A stretch of 29,593 nucleotides of DNA, taken from contig CALCEB010000264.1 in NCBI GenBank assembly GCA_937900045.1, positions 1 to 29,593 of the forward strand. The letters are read 5' to 3'. The notes below the pieces were generated by a model. The model was not told the DNA's origin. It saw only the letters and a list, made by a program, of their open reading frames with translations, and did no database searches. Positions 9,560 to 17,553 of the stretch are shown in pieces. Both the position numbers and the translations under genes were made by a program. Every line of letters begins with the position of its first letter. The first letter of the stretch is position 1. The stretch is from an uncultured Acidobacteriota bacterium. GTDB lineage: Bacteria; Acidobacteriota; Terriglobia; UBA7540.

Positions 9560-9797
9560 GAGTGGCGGGTGTTTCCGGCCTCTTCTTTGCTCGCTTCTGC
9601 GTCCTGCCCAAGGCGCAGGGCGGCGGTTGGCCAGGAAGGATTATCACACCGATAGGGCCGGGATGAACATCTGCTTCTGGCGCGCGAAATAAAGGAGCGA
9701 GTCGGGCTGCCTCGCTTGCCGGTCAAGGCGTGTGCTAAATCCCGCCCGAGCGTGACTGAAGACCGTTGCCCTTCAGCCACTCGGATGGAGCGAACCG

Positions 9798-11543
9798 TTG
9801 GCTATTCAAACCACCGTCGCAAGAGTCGGGGAGATACTGGTTCGTGAGAACCGCATCACTCCAGAACAATTGAACCGGGGCCTGGAGTATCAGAAAACAA
9901 ACGGGGGGAAGCTGGGCAACGCCCTGGTGAAGCTTGGTTTTCTGACCGACGACGAAGTCACCTCTGCTCTTTCCATTCAATACGGAATCCCTTCCATCAA
10001 GCTTGCCGACGTTGAAATCGAATCGGACATCCTGAAACTGATTCCGCTGGATACCGCGCTGAAGCACAAAGTGTTGCCGCTGGCGCGCATGGGGTCTTCG
10101 TTGACGCTGGCCATGGCCGACCCGGCCAATGTCTTTGCGCTGGATGACGTAAAGTTCATGACCGGCCTGAATGTTGAGCCGGTGCTTGCCGCCGAAACGG
10201 CGATTGAGGCTGCGGTCAAAAAGTTTTACGGGAGCGCCGAGGACCTCGAGCGCAAGCGGGAGATTGAAGACCTGGTCGGCTTTATCGACGAAGGGTCGGC
10301 GGGCAGCGTTGAACTGGAGGAGGAGGATGATGGGGCGCTTAACATGGCCGCGCTCGAAAGAGCGGCGGAGGAGGCCCCAGTCATCAAGCTGGTGAACTAC
10401 ATCTTGACGGATTCCGTGAAGCGGGGAGCCAGCGACATCCACCTGGAGCCTTACGAAAAGGAGTACCGGGTACGCTTCCGCATTGACGGCATCCTGCAAA
10501 ATATGATGGCTCCTCCCTTGAAGCTGCGGGATGCCATCACCAGCCGCATTAAGATCATGGCCAAGCTGGATATCGCGGAAAAACGCCTCCCGCAAGACGG
10601 GCGCATTATGTTGAGGATGATGCACCAAGGCAAGAAAAAGCAGCTTGACCTCCGCGTCTCCGTACTTCCCACGCTGCATGGCGAAAAAGTGGTAATGCGG
10701 CTCCTGGACAAGGAAAACTTGCGTCTGGACATGACCAAGCTGGGGTTCGAGCAGGAATCCCTCGATAAGTTTCAGAAAGCCATTTTCAAGCCTTACGGCA
10801 TGGTGTTGGTCACGGGGCCCACTGGCAGCGGTAAGACGAACACCCTCTATTCTTCGCTGGCTCAGCTCAATAAAGTGGATACGAACATCATGACGGCCGA
10901 AGACCCGGTGGAATTTCAGCTCTCGGGCATCAATCAAGTGCAGATCAAGGAGCAGATTGGGCTGAATTTTGCCGCCGCCCTCCGGTCCTTTTTGCGTCAA
11001 GATCCCAACATCATCATGGTGGGCGAAATCCGGGACTTTGAAACGGCGGAAATCGCTATCAAGGCGGCCCTGACCGGCCACCTGGTTCTCTCCACGCTCC
11101 ATACCAACGACGCGCCTTCAACCATATCGCGGCTGATGAATATGGGCATTGAGCCCTTCCTGGTGGCCACCTCAGTTCACCTGATTTGCGCGCAACGATT
11201 GGTGCGGCGAGTTTGCTCCGAATGCAAGATTCCGGACGTGATTAGCCCGCAGGTCCTCATCGACGCGGGGCTGACGCCTCAGCAGGCCGCCACCGCCAAG
11301 CCTTTTAAGGGTAAGGGTTGTAATACCTGTGGAAATCGCGGCTATAAGGGCCGGGTGGGTCTCTATGAGGTATTTGAAATCTCGGAAGCGGTACGCGAAA
11401 TGATTTTGGTGGGCGCGTCGGCGCTGGAACTGAAGAGAAAAGCGATTGAGGAAGGCATGATTACGCTCCGGCACAGCGGCCTGATCAAGATGATGAGCGG
11501 CCAGACGACGCTGGAAGAAGTCGTCAGAGAAACCGTGTTGTGA
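9798..11543 (+). CDS. pilB: Type IV pilus assembly ATPase PilB with N-terminal MshEN domain
   Basis: The cytoplasmic hexameric ATPase that drives pilus extension, 581 residues. The N-terminus carries two tandem MshEN motifs (9-32 and 38-61; pattern R/KxGxxLxxxGxxxxxxLxxxLxxQ), a known cyclic-di-GMP binding fold. The ATPase core has Walker A GPTGSGKT (340-347), the Asp box around AEDPVEFQ, Walker B IIMVGEIRD and the His box TGHLVLSTLHTND. A zinc-binding tetracysteine typical of PilB/GspE is present (C473, C476, C508, C511). The start is TTG at 9798 with GGAG nine bases upstream. It heads pilB-pilT-pilC; the 111-base gap to pilT suggests one transcript. The 275 bases before it (9523-9797) contain divergent regulatory sequence and no gene. 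Confidence 0.95.
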   Translation: MAIQTTVARVGEILVRENRITPEQLNRGLEYQKTNGGKLGNALVKLGFLTDDEVTSALSIQYGIPSIKLADVEIESDILKLIPLDTALKHKVLPLARMGSSLTLAMADPANVFALDDVKFMTGLNVEPVLAAETAIEAAVKKFYGSAEDLERKREIEDLVGFIDEGSAGSVELEEEDDGALNMAALERAAEEAPVIKLVNYILTDSVKRGASDIHLEPYEKEYRVRFRIDGILQNMMAPPLKLRDAITSRIKIMAKLDIAEKRLPQDGRIMLRMMHQGKKKQLDLRVSVLPTLHGEKVVMRLLDKENLRLDMTKLGFEQESLDKFQKAIFKPYGMVLVTGPTGSGKTNTLYSSLAQLNKVDTNIMTAEDPVEFQLSGINQVQIKEQIGLNFAAALRSFLRQDPNIIMVGEIRDFETAEIAIKAALTGHLVLSTLHTNDAPSTISRLMNMGIEPFLVATSVHLICAQRLVRRVCSECKIPDVISPQVLIDAGLTPQQAATAKPFKGKGCNTCGNRGYKGRVGLYEVFEISEAVREMILVGASALELKRKAIEEGMITLRHSGLIKMMSGQTTLEEVVRETVL

Positions 11544-11653
11544 AGGGTGCAAATTCAAAGTCAAACGGTAATGCGCCCAAGCAGCAGCGCCGGGCAAGCA
11601 TCGCTCGATTCGTGAAGCGCGGCAAGAATTGAACTGGGAGGACATTTAATAAC

Positions 11654-12781
11654 ATGGCAAGCCCAATACTCATTGATCTGCTGAAAAGGATGGTGGACGG
11701 AGGCGGATCGGACCTGCATATCACTGTGAATTCGCCGCCTCGCATTCGCCTCCACGGCGAGCTAAAGCCGTGTGAAGACCTTCCGGCGTTGAACGCTGCT
11801 GAAACCAAACAATTGACCTATAGCGTTCTGACCGATGCTCAAAAACACCGCTTTGAGGAGAGCTTGGAGCTCGATTTTTCCTTCGGCCTCGATAATATTG
11901 CGCGGTTCCGCGGCAACCTGTTCAACCAGAGGGGATCGGTGGGTGGAGTCTTTCGGGTCATCCCGTTTGAGATCAAGCGGTTTGACGACCTGGGCCTTCC
12001 CAACGTCTTGCGGAAGATCTGTGAAAAACCACGTGGATTGGTACTCGTGACAGGCCCGACCGGCAGCGGCAAGTCCACGACTTTGGCGACCATGCTCGAC
12101 CTCATCAATGAGACGCGTTACGAGCACATGATTACCATTGAGGACCCCATTGAGTTCCTGCATCCACACAAGCGATGCCTGGTCAACCAGCGCGAGGTCC
12201 ATTCGGACACGCGTTCGTTTTCCAGCGCCTTGCGGGCCGCCCTGCGCGAGGATCCCGACGTCGTTCTCATTGGCGAAATGCGCGACCTGGAGACGATTGA
12301 GTCGGCATTGCGAATTGCGGAAACCGGCCACTTGACGTTCGGAACCTTGCACACCAATTCGGCGGCCTCCACTATCAACCGCATCATTGACGTTTTTCCG
12401 TCCCACCAGCAATCCCAAATCCGCGCTCAACTTTCGCTGGTGCTGGAAGGAATTCTTTGCCAGTCGCTGCTTCCCAAATCGGACGGAAAAGGGCGGGCCA
12501 TGGCCATGGAAATCTTGATTCCTAACCCCGCCATCCGCAACCTGATCCGCGAGGACAAAATTCATCAAATTTATTCTTCGATGCAGTCCGGGCAGGAAAA
12601 GTTCGGAATGCAGACGTTCAATCAGTCCCTCTGTTCGCTCTACCAACAGCGGGTGATCACCCTGGAAACCGCGCTCAACCGTTCGAGTAATGCGGACGAG
12701 CTGCAGGACATGATTAACCGCGGCGCCACGACGCCGTCTGCTGCGCGGCCGATGAATAGCTACTCCCCAGCCAAGCGGTAA
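11654..12781 (+). CDS. pilT: Type IV pilus retraction ATPase PilT
   Basis: The cytoplasmic hexameric ATPase that powers pilus retraction and twitching motility, 375 residues, normal length. The N-terminal PAS-like domain includes the GGSDLHI motif. Walker A is GPTGSGKS (134-141); Walker B is VVLIGEMRDLET, followed by the His box TGHLTFGTLHTNSA. The PilT-specific AIRNLIREDKIHQIYSSMQ segment, needed for retraction in characterised PilT proteins, is present, which separates it from PilB. The ATG at 11654 has GGGAGG about 12 bases upstream. The C-terminal 20 residues are low-complexity and vary in the family. Confidence 0.96.
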   Translation: MASPILIDLLKRMVDGGGSDLHITVNSPPRIRLHGELKPCEDLPALNAAETKQLTYSVLTDAQKHRFEESLELDFSFGLDNIARFRGNLFNQRGSVGGVFRVIPFEIKRFDDLGLPNVLRKICEKPRGLVLVTGPTGSGKSTTLATMLDLINETRYEHMITIEDPIEFLHPHKRCLVNQREVHSDTRSFSSALRAALREDPDVVLIGEMRDLETIESALRIAETGHLTFGTLHTNSAASTINRIIDVFPSHQQSQIRAQLSLVLEGILCQSLLPKSDGKGRAMAMEILIPNPAIRNLIREDKIHQIYSSMQSGQEKFGMQTFNQSLCSLYQQRVITLETALNRSSNADELQDMINRGATTPSAARPMNSYSPAKR

Positions 12782-12876
12782 GGAAACTTGCGCCTTCCTT
12801 GGCTTTTGGGATGCCCACGCGGAGTTCATTGCCGCCGCATGAATCCCACGGGGAATCGACAAGAGGAGATAAAAAA

Positions 12877-14079
12877 ATGCCGACCATTCAACTTCGCCCG
12901 GCGACGGCGAAAGCCCCCACTTTTCCCAGCCCCGCGACCGGACGCCAATCCGGCTCGAAGGGTTTCTTGAGCGCATTCTCAACCAACAAGGCCGCTGATA
13001 AGACGAAGGTGGTCGCCGCCGTCAAGGCGCCGAAAGGCTCGAAGGTGGCCGCCAAAGACCTTGCCGTCTTCACCCGGCAATTTTCAGTGATGATTGATGC
13101 AGGCTTGCCGCTCGTGCAATGTCTGGAAATCCTCGCTTCCCAACAAGAGGATAAGAAGTTTGCCAAGGCGCTCTCCTCGGTGCGGTCTACGGTGGAAGGC
13201 GGCGCCACCCTGGCCAACGCCCTTCGCAAACACCCCAAAGTGTTCGATGACCTTTACACCAATATGGTGGAGGCTGGAGAGGCAGGCGGTATTTTGGACG
13301 GAATTCTGCAGCGGCTCTCGTCTTATATCGAAAAGGCAGTCAAGTTGAAGCGAGCGGTTCAATCCGCCATGATTTACCCTATCGCCGTCCTGGTCATCGC
13401 GGGTGGCGTCATCATGCTACTGCTCTGGAAGGTGGTACCCATCTTCGCCACTCTCTTCGCGGGTCTCGGCGCCGCGTTGCCCTTGCCCACCCGGATCGTC
13501 ATCGGCCTAAGCCATGCGGTTGCCAGCTTCGCCTGGATCTTTTTGCTGGCAATAGGCGGCATCTTCTTTGGCCTGAAGCAATACTACGCAAGTCCTGGCG
13601 GCAGGATGACCATTGACAAATTGATCCTGAAGCTGCCGGTGCTCGGTGTTTTGATGAGGAAGATCGGTGTGGCGCGATTTAGCCGCACGCTGGGAACCCT
13701 CATTACCAGCGGCGTGCCCATGCTGGAGGCTTTGGACATCACCGCCCGGACGGCGGGAAACGCGGTGATCGAAAAAGCCATTCTCGAGGTGCGGAAGGCG
13801 ATTGAGGGTGGCCAGACCATCGTCGATCCTTTGCGCGCCACCGGCGTCTTCCCCAATATGGTGACTCAGATGATTGGCGTGGGCGAGCAAACCGGCGCGC
13901 TGGACACCATGCTGCAAAAAGTGGCTGACTTCTACGAGGACGAAGTGGACGCCGCCGTGGCCGATTTGCTGACCCTGATGGAACCGATGATTATTCTGTT
14001 CCTGGGTGTGGTGGTTGGAGGTGTGGTGATTTCGATGTATCTGCCTTTGTTCACCTTGATTGGAAAACTGGCCGGGTAG
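12877..14079 (+). CDS. pilC: Type IV pilus inner-membrane platform protein PilC
   Basis: The polytopic inner-membrane protein that couples PilB and PilT to pilin polymerisation, 400 residues. After a Lys/Ala/Pro-rich N-terminal tail (about 1-60), two GspF-type domains begin at FTRQFSVMIDAGLPLVQCLE and at RFSRTLGTLITSGVPMLEAL. Hydrophobic segments occur after the first domain (AVLVIAGGVIMLLLW), in the middle (WIFLLAIGGIFFGL) and at the C-terminus (IILFLGVVVGGVVISMYLP), the expected three-helix topology. The ATG at 12877 is chosen because AGAGGAG precedes it at good spacing; the frame is open back to 12799. It ends the pilBTC set; no pilA or pilMNOPQ lies in this window. Confidence 0.95.
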   Translation: MPTIQLRPATAKAPTFPSPATGRQSGSKGFLSAFSTNKAADKTKVVAAVKAPKGSKVAAKDLAVFTRQFSVMIDAGLPLVQCLEILASQQEDKKFAKALSSVRSTVEGGATLANALRKHPKVFDDLYTNMVEAGEAGGILDGILQRLSSYIEKAVKLKRAVQSAMIYPIAVLVIAGGVIMLLLWKVVPIFATLFAGLGAALPLPTRIVIGLSHAVASFAWIFLLAIGGIFFGLKQYYASPGGRMTIDKLILKLPVLGVLMRKIGVARFSRTLGTLITSGVPMLEALDITARTAGNAVIEKAILEVRKAIEGGQTIVDPLRATGVFPNMVTQMIGVGEQTGALDTMLQKVADFYEDEVDAAVADLLTLMEPMIILFLGVVVGGVVISMYLPLFTLIGKLAG

Positions 14080-14093
14080 CGTCTTTGGCGTCC

Positions 14094-14162
14094 GTCATTC
14101 CCGCGCAAGCGGGAATCCACTGCCTTGCCAGACCCTCGCCCATATTTTCAGGGCAGAATGAC
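14094..14162. repeat. dRS3-like hairpin within outer inverted repeats
   Basis: A perfect 8-bp hairpin ATTCCCGC/GCGGGAAT (14097-14104 with 14109-14116, loop GCAA) fits the ATTCCC-N8-GGGAAT pattern described as dRS3 in Neisseria and seen in other genomes. Outer arms GTCATTC (14094-14100) and GAATGAC (14156-14162) close a 69-base unit. It begins 14 bases after the pilC stop and could also end or stabilise the pil transcript. Confidence 0.6.
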
Positions 14163-14168
14163 AGCACT

Positions 14169-14268
14169 AGCCTGGATTATTCACCAAGTTTTATTCGAGG
14201 ACCGGAAGGGCACGGTTAAAACCGTGCCCTTCCGGTCCTCCAAGGGAAGTCCATGAATAATCCAGGCT
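14169..14268. repeat. Family B palindromic element, 100 bp, intact ends and perfect hairpin
   Basis: The element is bounded by perfect 15-bp terminal inverted repeats, AGCCTGGATTATTCA (14169-14183) and its complement (14254-14268). Its centre is a perfect 21-bp stem (14197-14217 with 14220-14240) with a two-base AA loop. The reverse complement aligns without gaps over all 100 bases to the copy at 22922-23021. It codes for nothing evident, so it resembles a MITE or REP-like element. Confidence 0.85.
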
Positions 14269-14304
14269 GGGAGCTTGGCTGAAGCTTGGCACCTTACTGA
14301 ACCA

Positions 14305-14352
14305 GAACGGACGGCTTGCCGCGGTCATCTCACGCCGGTGTGCCGTCCGTTC
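14305..14352. repeat. 11-bp inverted repeat with 26-base loop
   Basis: GAACGGACGGC (14305-14315) pairs perfectly with GCCGTCCGTTC (14342-14352). No T-run follows, so it is not a standard terminator on either strand. Only one copy is seen in the window. Confidence 0.6.
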
Positions 14353-14459
14353 GCTTTACGCCACGGCGAAGGAAGGGATGTTCCAAGGCGGCTGGTCCGC
14401 GATCGTCACCCTCGAATGACCGTTCTGTTCTCATCGGATATTTCTCTCCATTCTTTTCC

Positions 14460-14487
14460 TTGACTTTCCCGCAGGATTTTCTATCCT
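14460..14487 (+). promoter_or_regulatory. Predicted promoter for the cysteine dioxygenase gene
   Basis: TTGACT (14460-14465) and TATCCT (14482-14487) are 16 bases apart and end nine bases before the ATG at 14497. No Shine-Dalgarno is present, so a leaderless transcript starting at or near the ATG is plausible. Confidence 0.4.
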
Positions 14488-14496
14488 AAAAGCCCT

Positions 14497-15081
14497 ATGG
14501 TGAATATCGAAGATTTCACAAAACGCCTTTCGGCGATTCCCCGCGAGGACTTTACTCACCAAGCAGTGCTCGATTTCATGCGCAGAAACATTGTGGACGT
14601 CTTGAGCCTCGCACCCTACCTTTACTTTAGCGCTGAACATTACACCCGGAACCTGATCCAGCGCACCCCGCTTTACGAGTTGATCGCCATCTGCTGGGAC
14701 ATTGGCCAGAAAAGCCCCATCCACAATCACCGGGATCAGAAGTGCTGGATGGCGATGGCATACGGCAAAGTCGAAGTTCATAACTTCAGGCTCGTGAAAA
14801 AGGATCCGGACGCTCACTTCTGCGAGTTGCAATCGAGTACGCACTTCCTGATTGAGGCCGGCAAGCCTCAAGAGGTCGATCCGGAGGAGCCGATCCATTT
14901 GGTATCGAACTCCACCTCCTTCAACTCCCGCGCCGTGACGTTGCACGTCTATTCACTCCCCTTCGATACGTGCGAGGTGTACGATCTCAAGGCCAAGAGA
15001 TATCAGGATGTTACCCTTTCGAATACCACGGAGTTCGGGGTCGTGAAATCGGCCCTGCCGCTCCAGAAAGTATTACTTTGA
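14497..15081 (+). CDS. Cysteine dioxygenase (thiol dioxygenase cupin)
   Basis: A 194-residue cupin that would oxidise L-cysteine to cysteine sulfinate with O2 and non-heme Fe(II) in the cytoplasm. Compared with the known mammalian enzyme, the iron ligands are H76 and H78 (PIHNH) and H134 (PIHLVSN), the second-sphere H150 and Y152 lie in LHVYS, and C83 sits at the spacing of the Cys that crosslinks to Tyr. The substrate Arg in YTRNL and the SxPFDTC segment are also present. So the full Cys-Tyr cofactor set seems kept, which favours true cysteine dioxygenase over 3-mercaptopropionate dioxygenase. It is followed by peptidase genes on the same strand after 186 bases that hold nothing certain; a weak CCGGC/GCCGG stem with TTTT lies at 15128-15143. 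Confidence 0.88.
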   Translation: MVNIEDFTKRLSAIPREDFTHQAVLDFMRRNIVDVLSLAPYLYFSAEHYTRNLIQRTPLYELIAICWDIGQKSPIHNHRDQKCWMAMAYGKVEVHNFRLVKKDPDAHFCELQSSTHFLIEAGKPQEVDPEEPIHLVSNSTSFNSRAVTLHVYSLPFDTCEVYDLKAKRYQDVTLSNTTEFGVVKSALPLQKVLL

Positions 15082-15267
15082 AGGGTAAAGAACCAGGGTA
15101 AGGGCTAGACTCAGAGGTTCGGTATATCCGGCCTGCCGGTTTTCCGAAATTGTTTCAAGGCAAATGAAAACTCCACGTCTGTTTGTTTGTGGACGGATGT
15201 GTGTAGTGGCGCGCCGCACAAACAGATTGGCTCCGGCCACGCCGTTTGGTTCATTCCCAGGAGTCTT

Positions 15268-17463
15268 ATGAAGTGCAATCCCAGGTTGTTTTTTTTCATC
15301 CTAGCCTTGACGTTGGGACAGGTTGCGATTCTTCCGGCGCAGACTGCAAAAAAGCTTCTGAGTGTCGATGACATTGTCAACGCTTATGGAAAACTAATAG
15401 TTCCGGGCGCCAGCCGGATCGCGTGGCGACCCGGCTCGGATGCCGTTTCATACGTCAACATGACGGGCTTGGGCAGGACGAGGTCCCAGGTGCTTTTTGA
15501 ATACGACGCCCAGTCCGGCGCCACGCACATGCTGTTGAGCGCGACCCTGGCGAAACCGGGCCCCAGTCTGCTCACATATCAGTGGTCTCCGAAGGGTGAC
15601 GCGATTCTTTTTAACGGAGATCATGACCTTTGGCTGCTCGATGTAAACTCAGGCAAAATGACCCGCCTGACCAACGATTCGGACCCCGAGGAAGACCCCA
15701 CTTTTTCGCCGCAAGGTGACCGGGTGGCTTTTGTCAAGCACAACAACATTTACGTTTTGGACATCAAGACCCGTCATGCTCAGGCAGTCACTCAAGACGG
15801 GGCTCCGGATGTTCTGAACGGAAAAATGGATTGGGTTTATCAGGAAGAAATTGCGAATCGGACCACCGGCCGGTCCTACCAATGGTCGCCGGACGGGACG
15901 AAGATTGCCTACGTGCAGTTGGACGACCGCCCGGTGCCACGCTATCCGATCACGGACTACTTGCAGATTCATGTGCAGCTCGATTGGGAGCGGTTTCCGC
16001 AAGCGGGCGATGCCAATCCTGCCGCCAGTTTCCACGTGGTCAATGTCGGTAGCCGAACACCCCATGCCGTGGCTTTTCCCCTGCCATCCTCCGCCGAGTA
16101 TGTGGACCCGGCCTTCACGTGGTCTCCGGATTCGAAACGCGTGGCCTTCATGACGCTCAACCGCCATCAGACCCGCATGGTCCTGCATTTTTGGAATCCG
16201 GAAACCGGCAATGACCGCGTTCTCCTTACCGAGACGGACCCTTACTGGATCAATTCATTGGAGCCGCCCCAGTTTATAGGAGGAGGCAAGCAGTTCCTCT
16301 GGCTCTCCGAGCGCGATGGTTGGCTGCACCTCTACCGCTACTCCCGTGACGGCGGCCTGCTGAACGAGCTGGGCAGCGGAAAGTGGATGATTGATATTCC
16401 GATCTTCCAAAATGTCTCGACGGTTCAGGAAGATGAAAAACAGGGTTGGGTTTATTTTATTTCCACGAAGAAAAATGTGCGCGAGCGTCATATCTATCGC
16501 ATCCGGTTCGACGGCAGCGGACTTGCCCGCGTTAGCCGTAGTGCGGGAACGCACGGATTGAATCTTTCTGCGGACGGGCAGTACATCCTCGATCGCTTTT
16601 CAAATATCGACACTCCACCGGAGACGCTTCTTCTGAAGCCGGATGGCACGATCGTGAAAACACTATCAAGGACGGCTAGCCATCTTGATGAGTACATCTT
16701 GCCCCCGACGGAGTTTCCGGAGATCAAGGCTCGCGACGGAGCGACGCTTTACGCCCGCATGGTGAAACCCGTAAACTTCGATCCTCACAAGAAATATCCG
16801 GTGCTGGTTGACGTTTATGGCGGTCCTCATGTTCAATTGATTCAAAACCGGTTCGGCGACACGTCTTTGCTGGATGAATACCTGGCGGAGCGCGGGTATA
16901 TCATCTGGTCGTTGGATAATCGTGGTTCTTGGGGACGGGGTCACGCCTGGGAGACTCCCATCTTTGAAAATATGGGCCGCCATGAGCTGAATGACCAGCT
17001 CGCCGGGATTGATTATTTAAAATCGCTGCCTTATGTCGATACCAGCCGCGTCGGCATCTTTGGCTGGTCATACGGCGGCTATATGACGCTCTACAGCCTG
17101 ACCCATGCGCTCGGTGTTTTCAAGTGCGGAATCGCCGGGGCCCCGGTGACGGATTGGAAGTTCTATGATTCGATCTACACCGAGCGTTACATGAGAACGC
17201 CCCAAGAAAATCCGCAAGGCTACAAGACATCTTCGCCGCTTGAGGCGGCAAGCCAGCTTCGCGCCAAACTTTTTCTGATTCATGGGACGTCGGACGACAA
17301 CGTCCATATGCAGAATTCCATGCAATTTGACGAAGCTCTAATCAAGGCCGGGATTCCGTTCGATCTGTACATTCAGCCCGGTGAGAAGCATGGATTCAGC
17401 AGTAAAGTTTCCAGGGCTTACTTAGAGAAGCGTTTGGTGCTGTTCATCCGGGCGAACCTTTAG
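15268..17463 (+). CDS. Secreted S9 dipeptidyl peptidase IV-like protease
   Basis: A 731-residue prolyl-type serine peptidase that would trim dipeptides from peptide N-termini, probably outside the cytoplasm. A signal peptide is visible (MKCNPRL, then a hydrophobic run, to about ILPAQ). The beta-propeller domain (about 35-480) carries DWVYQEE, whose E193-E194 pair corresponds to the Glu pair that binds the free N-terminus in DPP4. The C-terminal alpha/beta hydrolase domain has S601 in GWSYGGY, the Asp in HGTSDDNVH and H708 in GEKHGFS. The ATG at 15268 is supported by AGGAG five bases upstream; the open frame reaches back to 15187. It precedes another secreted peptidase gene, suggesting a peptide-scavenging set. 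Confidence 0.92.
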   Translation: MKCNPRLFFFILALTLGQVAILPAQTAKKLLSVDDIVNAYGKLIVPGASRIAWRPGSDAVSYVNMTGLGRTRSQVLFEYDAQSGATHMLLSATLAKPGPSLLTYQWSPKGDAILFNGDHDLWLLDVNSGKMTRLTNDSDPEEDPTFSPQGDRVAFVKHNNIYVLDIKTRHAQAVTQDGAPDVLNGKMDWVYQEEIANRTTGRSYQWSPDGTKIAYVQLDDRPVPRYPITDYLQIHVQLDWERFPQAGDANPAASFHVVNVGSRTPHAVAFPLPSSAEYVDPAFTWSPDSKRVAFMTLNRHQTRMVLHFWNPETGNDRVLLTETDPYWINSLEPPQFIGGGKQFLWLSERDGWLHLYRYSRDGGLLNELGSGKWMIDIPIFQNVSTVQEDEKQGWVYFISTKKNVRERHIYRIRFDGSGLARVSRSAGTHGLNLSADGQYILDRFSNIDTPPETLLLKPDGTIVKTLSRTASHLDEYILPPTEFPEIKARDGATLYARMVKPVNFDPHKKYPVLVDVYGGPHVQLIQNRFGDTSLLDEYLAERGYIIWSLDNRGSWGRGHAWETPIFENMGRHELNDQLAGIDYLKSLPYVDTSRVGIFGWSYGGYMTLYSLTHALGVFKCGIAGAPVTDWKFYDSIYTERYMRTPQENPQGYKTSSPLEAASQLRAKLFLIHGTSDDNVHMQNSMQFDEALIKAGIPFDLYIQPGEKHGFSSKVSRAYLEKRLVLFIRANL

Positions 17464-17553
17464 CTGCGTCCGGACCGCCACGTCATTCTTTTTTTGCGGT
17501 GTAGTCTGCCCGCAACACGGTCTGAATCGAATTCGATAGCCGGAGGGAAACAA

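Larger units (their letters stand above)
14080..14496. other. 417-base gene-free region packed with inverted repeats
   Basis: No convincing coding sequence is seen between pilC and the cysteine dioxygenase gene. In order it holds a dRS3-like ATTCCC-N8-GGGAAT hairpin (14097-14116), a 100-bp family B element (14169-14268), an 11-bp inverted repeat (14305-14352) and a candidate promoter (14460-14487). Confidence 0.8.

Noticed and set aside
9735..11102. 455-codon open frame on the minus strand across pilB
   Set aside because: It lies wholly opposite a gene with every PilB motif, has no recognisable domain and a His/Arg/Gln-rich composition typical of an antisense shadow in GC-rich DNA.
11762..12982. 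406-codon open frame on the minus strand across pilT and the pilC start
   Set aside because: Antisense to intact pilT; no family motif and no ribosome-binding site of note.
14284..14302. Sigma-54-like site (TTGGCAC...)
   Set aside because: The -24-like TGGCAC is present, but the -12 GC element is missing at the required spacing.
14080..14360. CRISPR array in the repeat-rich region
   Set aside because: The inverted repeats differ from one another and are not regularly spaced direct repeats; no cas gene is present.
14341..14463. Small open frame at 14275-14463
   Set aside because: It spans the inverted repeat at 14305-14352, has no ribosome-binding site and no recognisable protein features.
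15128..15143. Intrinsic terminator after the cysteine dioxygenase gene
   Set aside because: The CCGGC/GCCGG stem is only five pairs with a two-base loop and four Ts, too weak to call.
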